Part shown: positions 63,795 through 64,000 of the stretch, piece after piece
How the letters are laid out: every line of letters begins with the position of its first letter
How positions within the stretch are numbered: the stretch's first letter is position 1
Assembly (NCBI GenBank): GCA_038030265.1
Contig: CM075939.1
Coordinates: 52,433,253-52,497,252 of the forward strand
Direction: 5' to 3'
DNA: 64,000 nucleotides
DNA from: Corythucha ciliata
Taxonomy: Eukaryota; Arthropoda; Insecta; Hemiptera; Tingidae
Translations under genes and position numbers: made by a program
Notes under the pieces: generated by a model
Databases searched by the model: none
The model's input: the letters and a program-made list of their open reading frames with translations, nothing else
What the model was told of the DNA's origin: nothing

Positions 63795-64000
63795 GTCCTT
63801 TATACAAAAAAAACTCTCATTCACATCTAAAATGGAAAAAATGCGCTTGTTCATGGGTAAAATTGAGTAAAACCACTCATTTCCGGCTAAACTTAAGGAA
63901 AAATTAGCAATTCATGGCTTCCTTTAAGGTAACTTCTAGTGGCTAAAATTGAGAAAACCACAGTTATTCATGTAGCAAGTCCGCGCCTAAAATTGAGAAA
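63795..64000. repeat. Diverged ~30-bp array at window end
   Basis: Repeats of CTAAAATTGAGAAAA-like units with CATTTCCGGCTAAACTTAAG and TGGCTAAAATTGAGAAAACC. It is the same type as 52230-52500 and 60820-61220, and runs off the end of the window. Confidence 0.6.

Overview
This window is eukaryotic nuclear DNA, most likely from an arthropod and probably an insect. It has spliced genes with GT-AG introns, and Jockey, CR1/L2-like, R1/I-like, Copia, Gypsy and Penelope-like retroelements. It also has P/THAP, hAT-like and Harbinger-like DNA transposons, tRNA-derived repeats and many AT-rich or homopolymer tracts. The species cannot be named from the sequence alone. I see no prokaryotic operon, CRISPR array or rRNA.

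Layout. Bases 1-1370 are a highly diverged short-period tandem array. At 1371-1659 an inverted-repeat element carries a complete tRNA-like gene. A broken THAP-domain gene (5639-6240) lies beside a 1.27-kb palindrome (6775-8046). From 8450 to 18160 there are several small inverted-repeat elements and a 2-kb hAT-like element with a perfect 8-bp target duplication. Bases 18161-22267 are mostly low-complexity, non-repeated DNA. From 22268 to 29290 there is a broken Jockey copy, interrupted by a palindromic element and carrying an internal inversion, then a CR1/L2-like element flanked by a 153-bp direct duplication. Two 323-bp inverted copies (29574-29896 and 32214-32536) bracket 2.3 kb of apparently unique DNA.

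The main structure is a Copia retrotransposon (35458-48864) with two identical 96-bp LTRs and a broken interior. Its reverse transcriptase is split by an 8.4-kb insertion (37338-45731) with P-element-like ends and a 7-8 bp target duplication. It is split again by a Penelope-like element (about 46266-48039). On the minus strand of the 8.4-kb insertion I can assemble a six-exon gene (45262 to 40918) that keeps one open frame of 367 codons across five introns. It has a complete THAP zinc-finger signature at the N-terminus and a P-transposase-like C-terminal segment, but too little length for the catalytic core. This resembles the internally deleted, repressor-type P derivatives known from Drosophila and is the most interesting object here.

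Downstream, 49455-49936 holds a two-exon gene for a small secreted protein of 130 residues, the best candidate for a host gene. A nearly complete Jockey element follows (about 52560-56583), then low-complexity DNA, a tRNA-derived SINE (59955-60247), a 1.27-kb inverted-repeat element (60361-61628) and a degenerate C2H2 zinc-finger remnant (61940-62525). Diverged arrays with a period near 30 bp recur at about ten places, several of them inside transposons.
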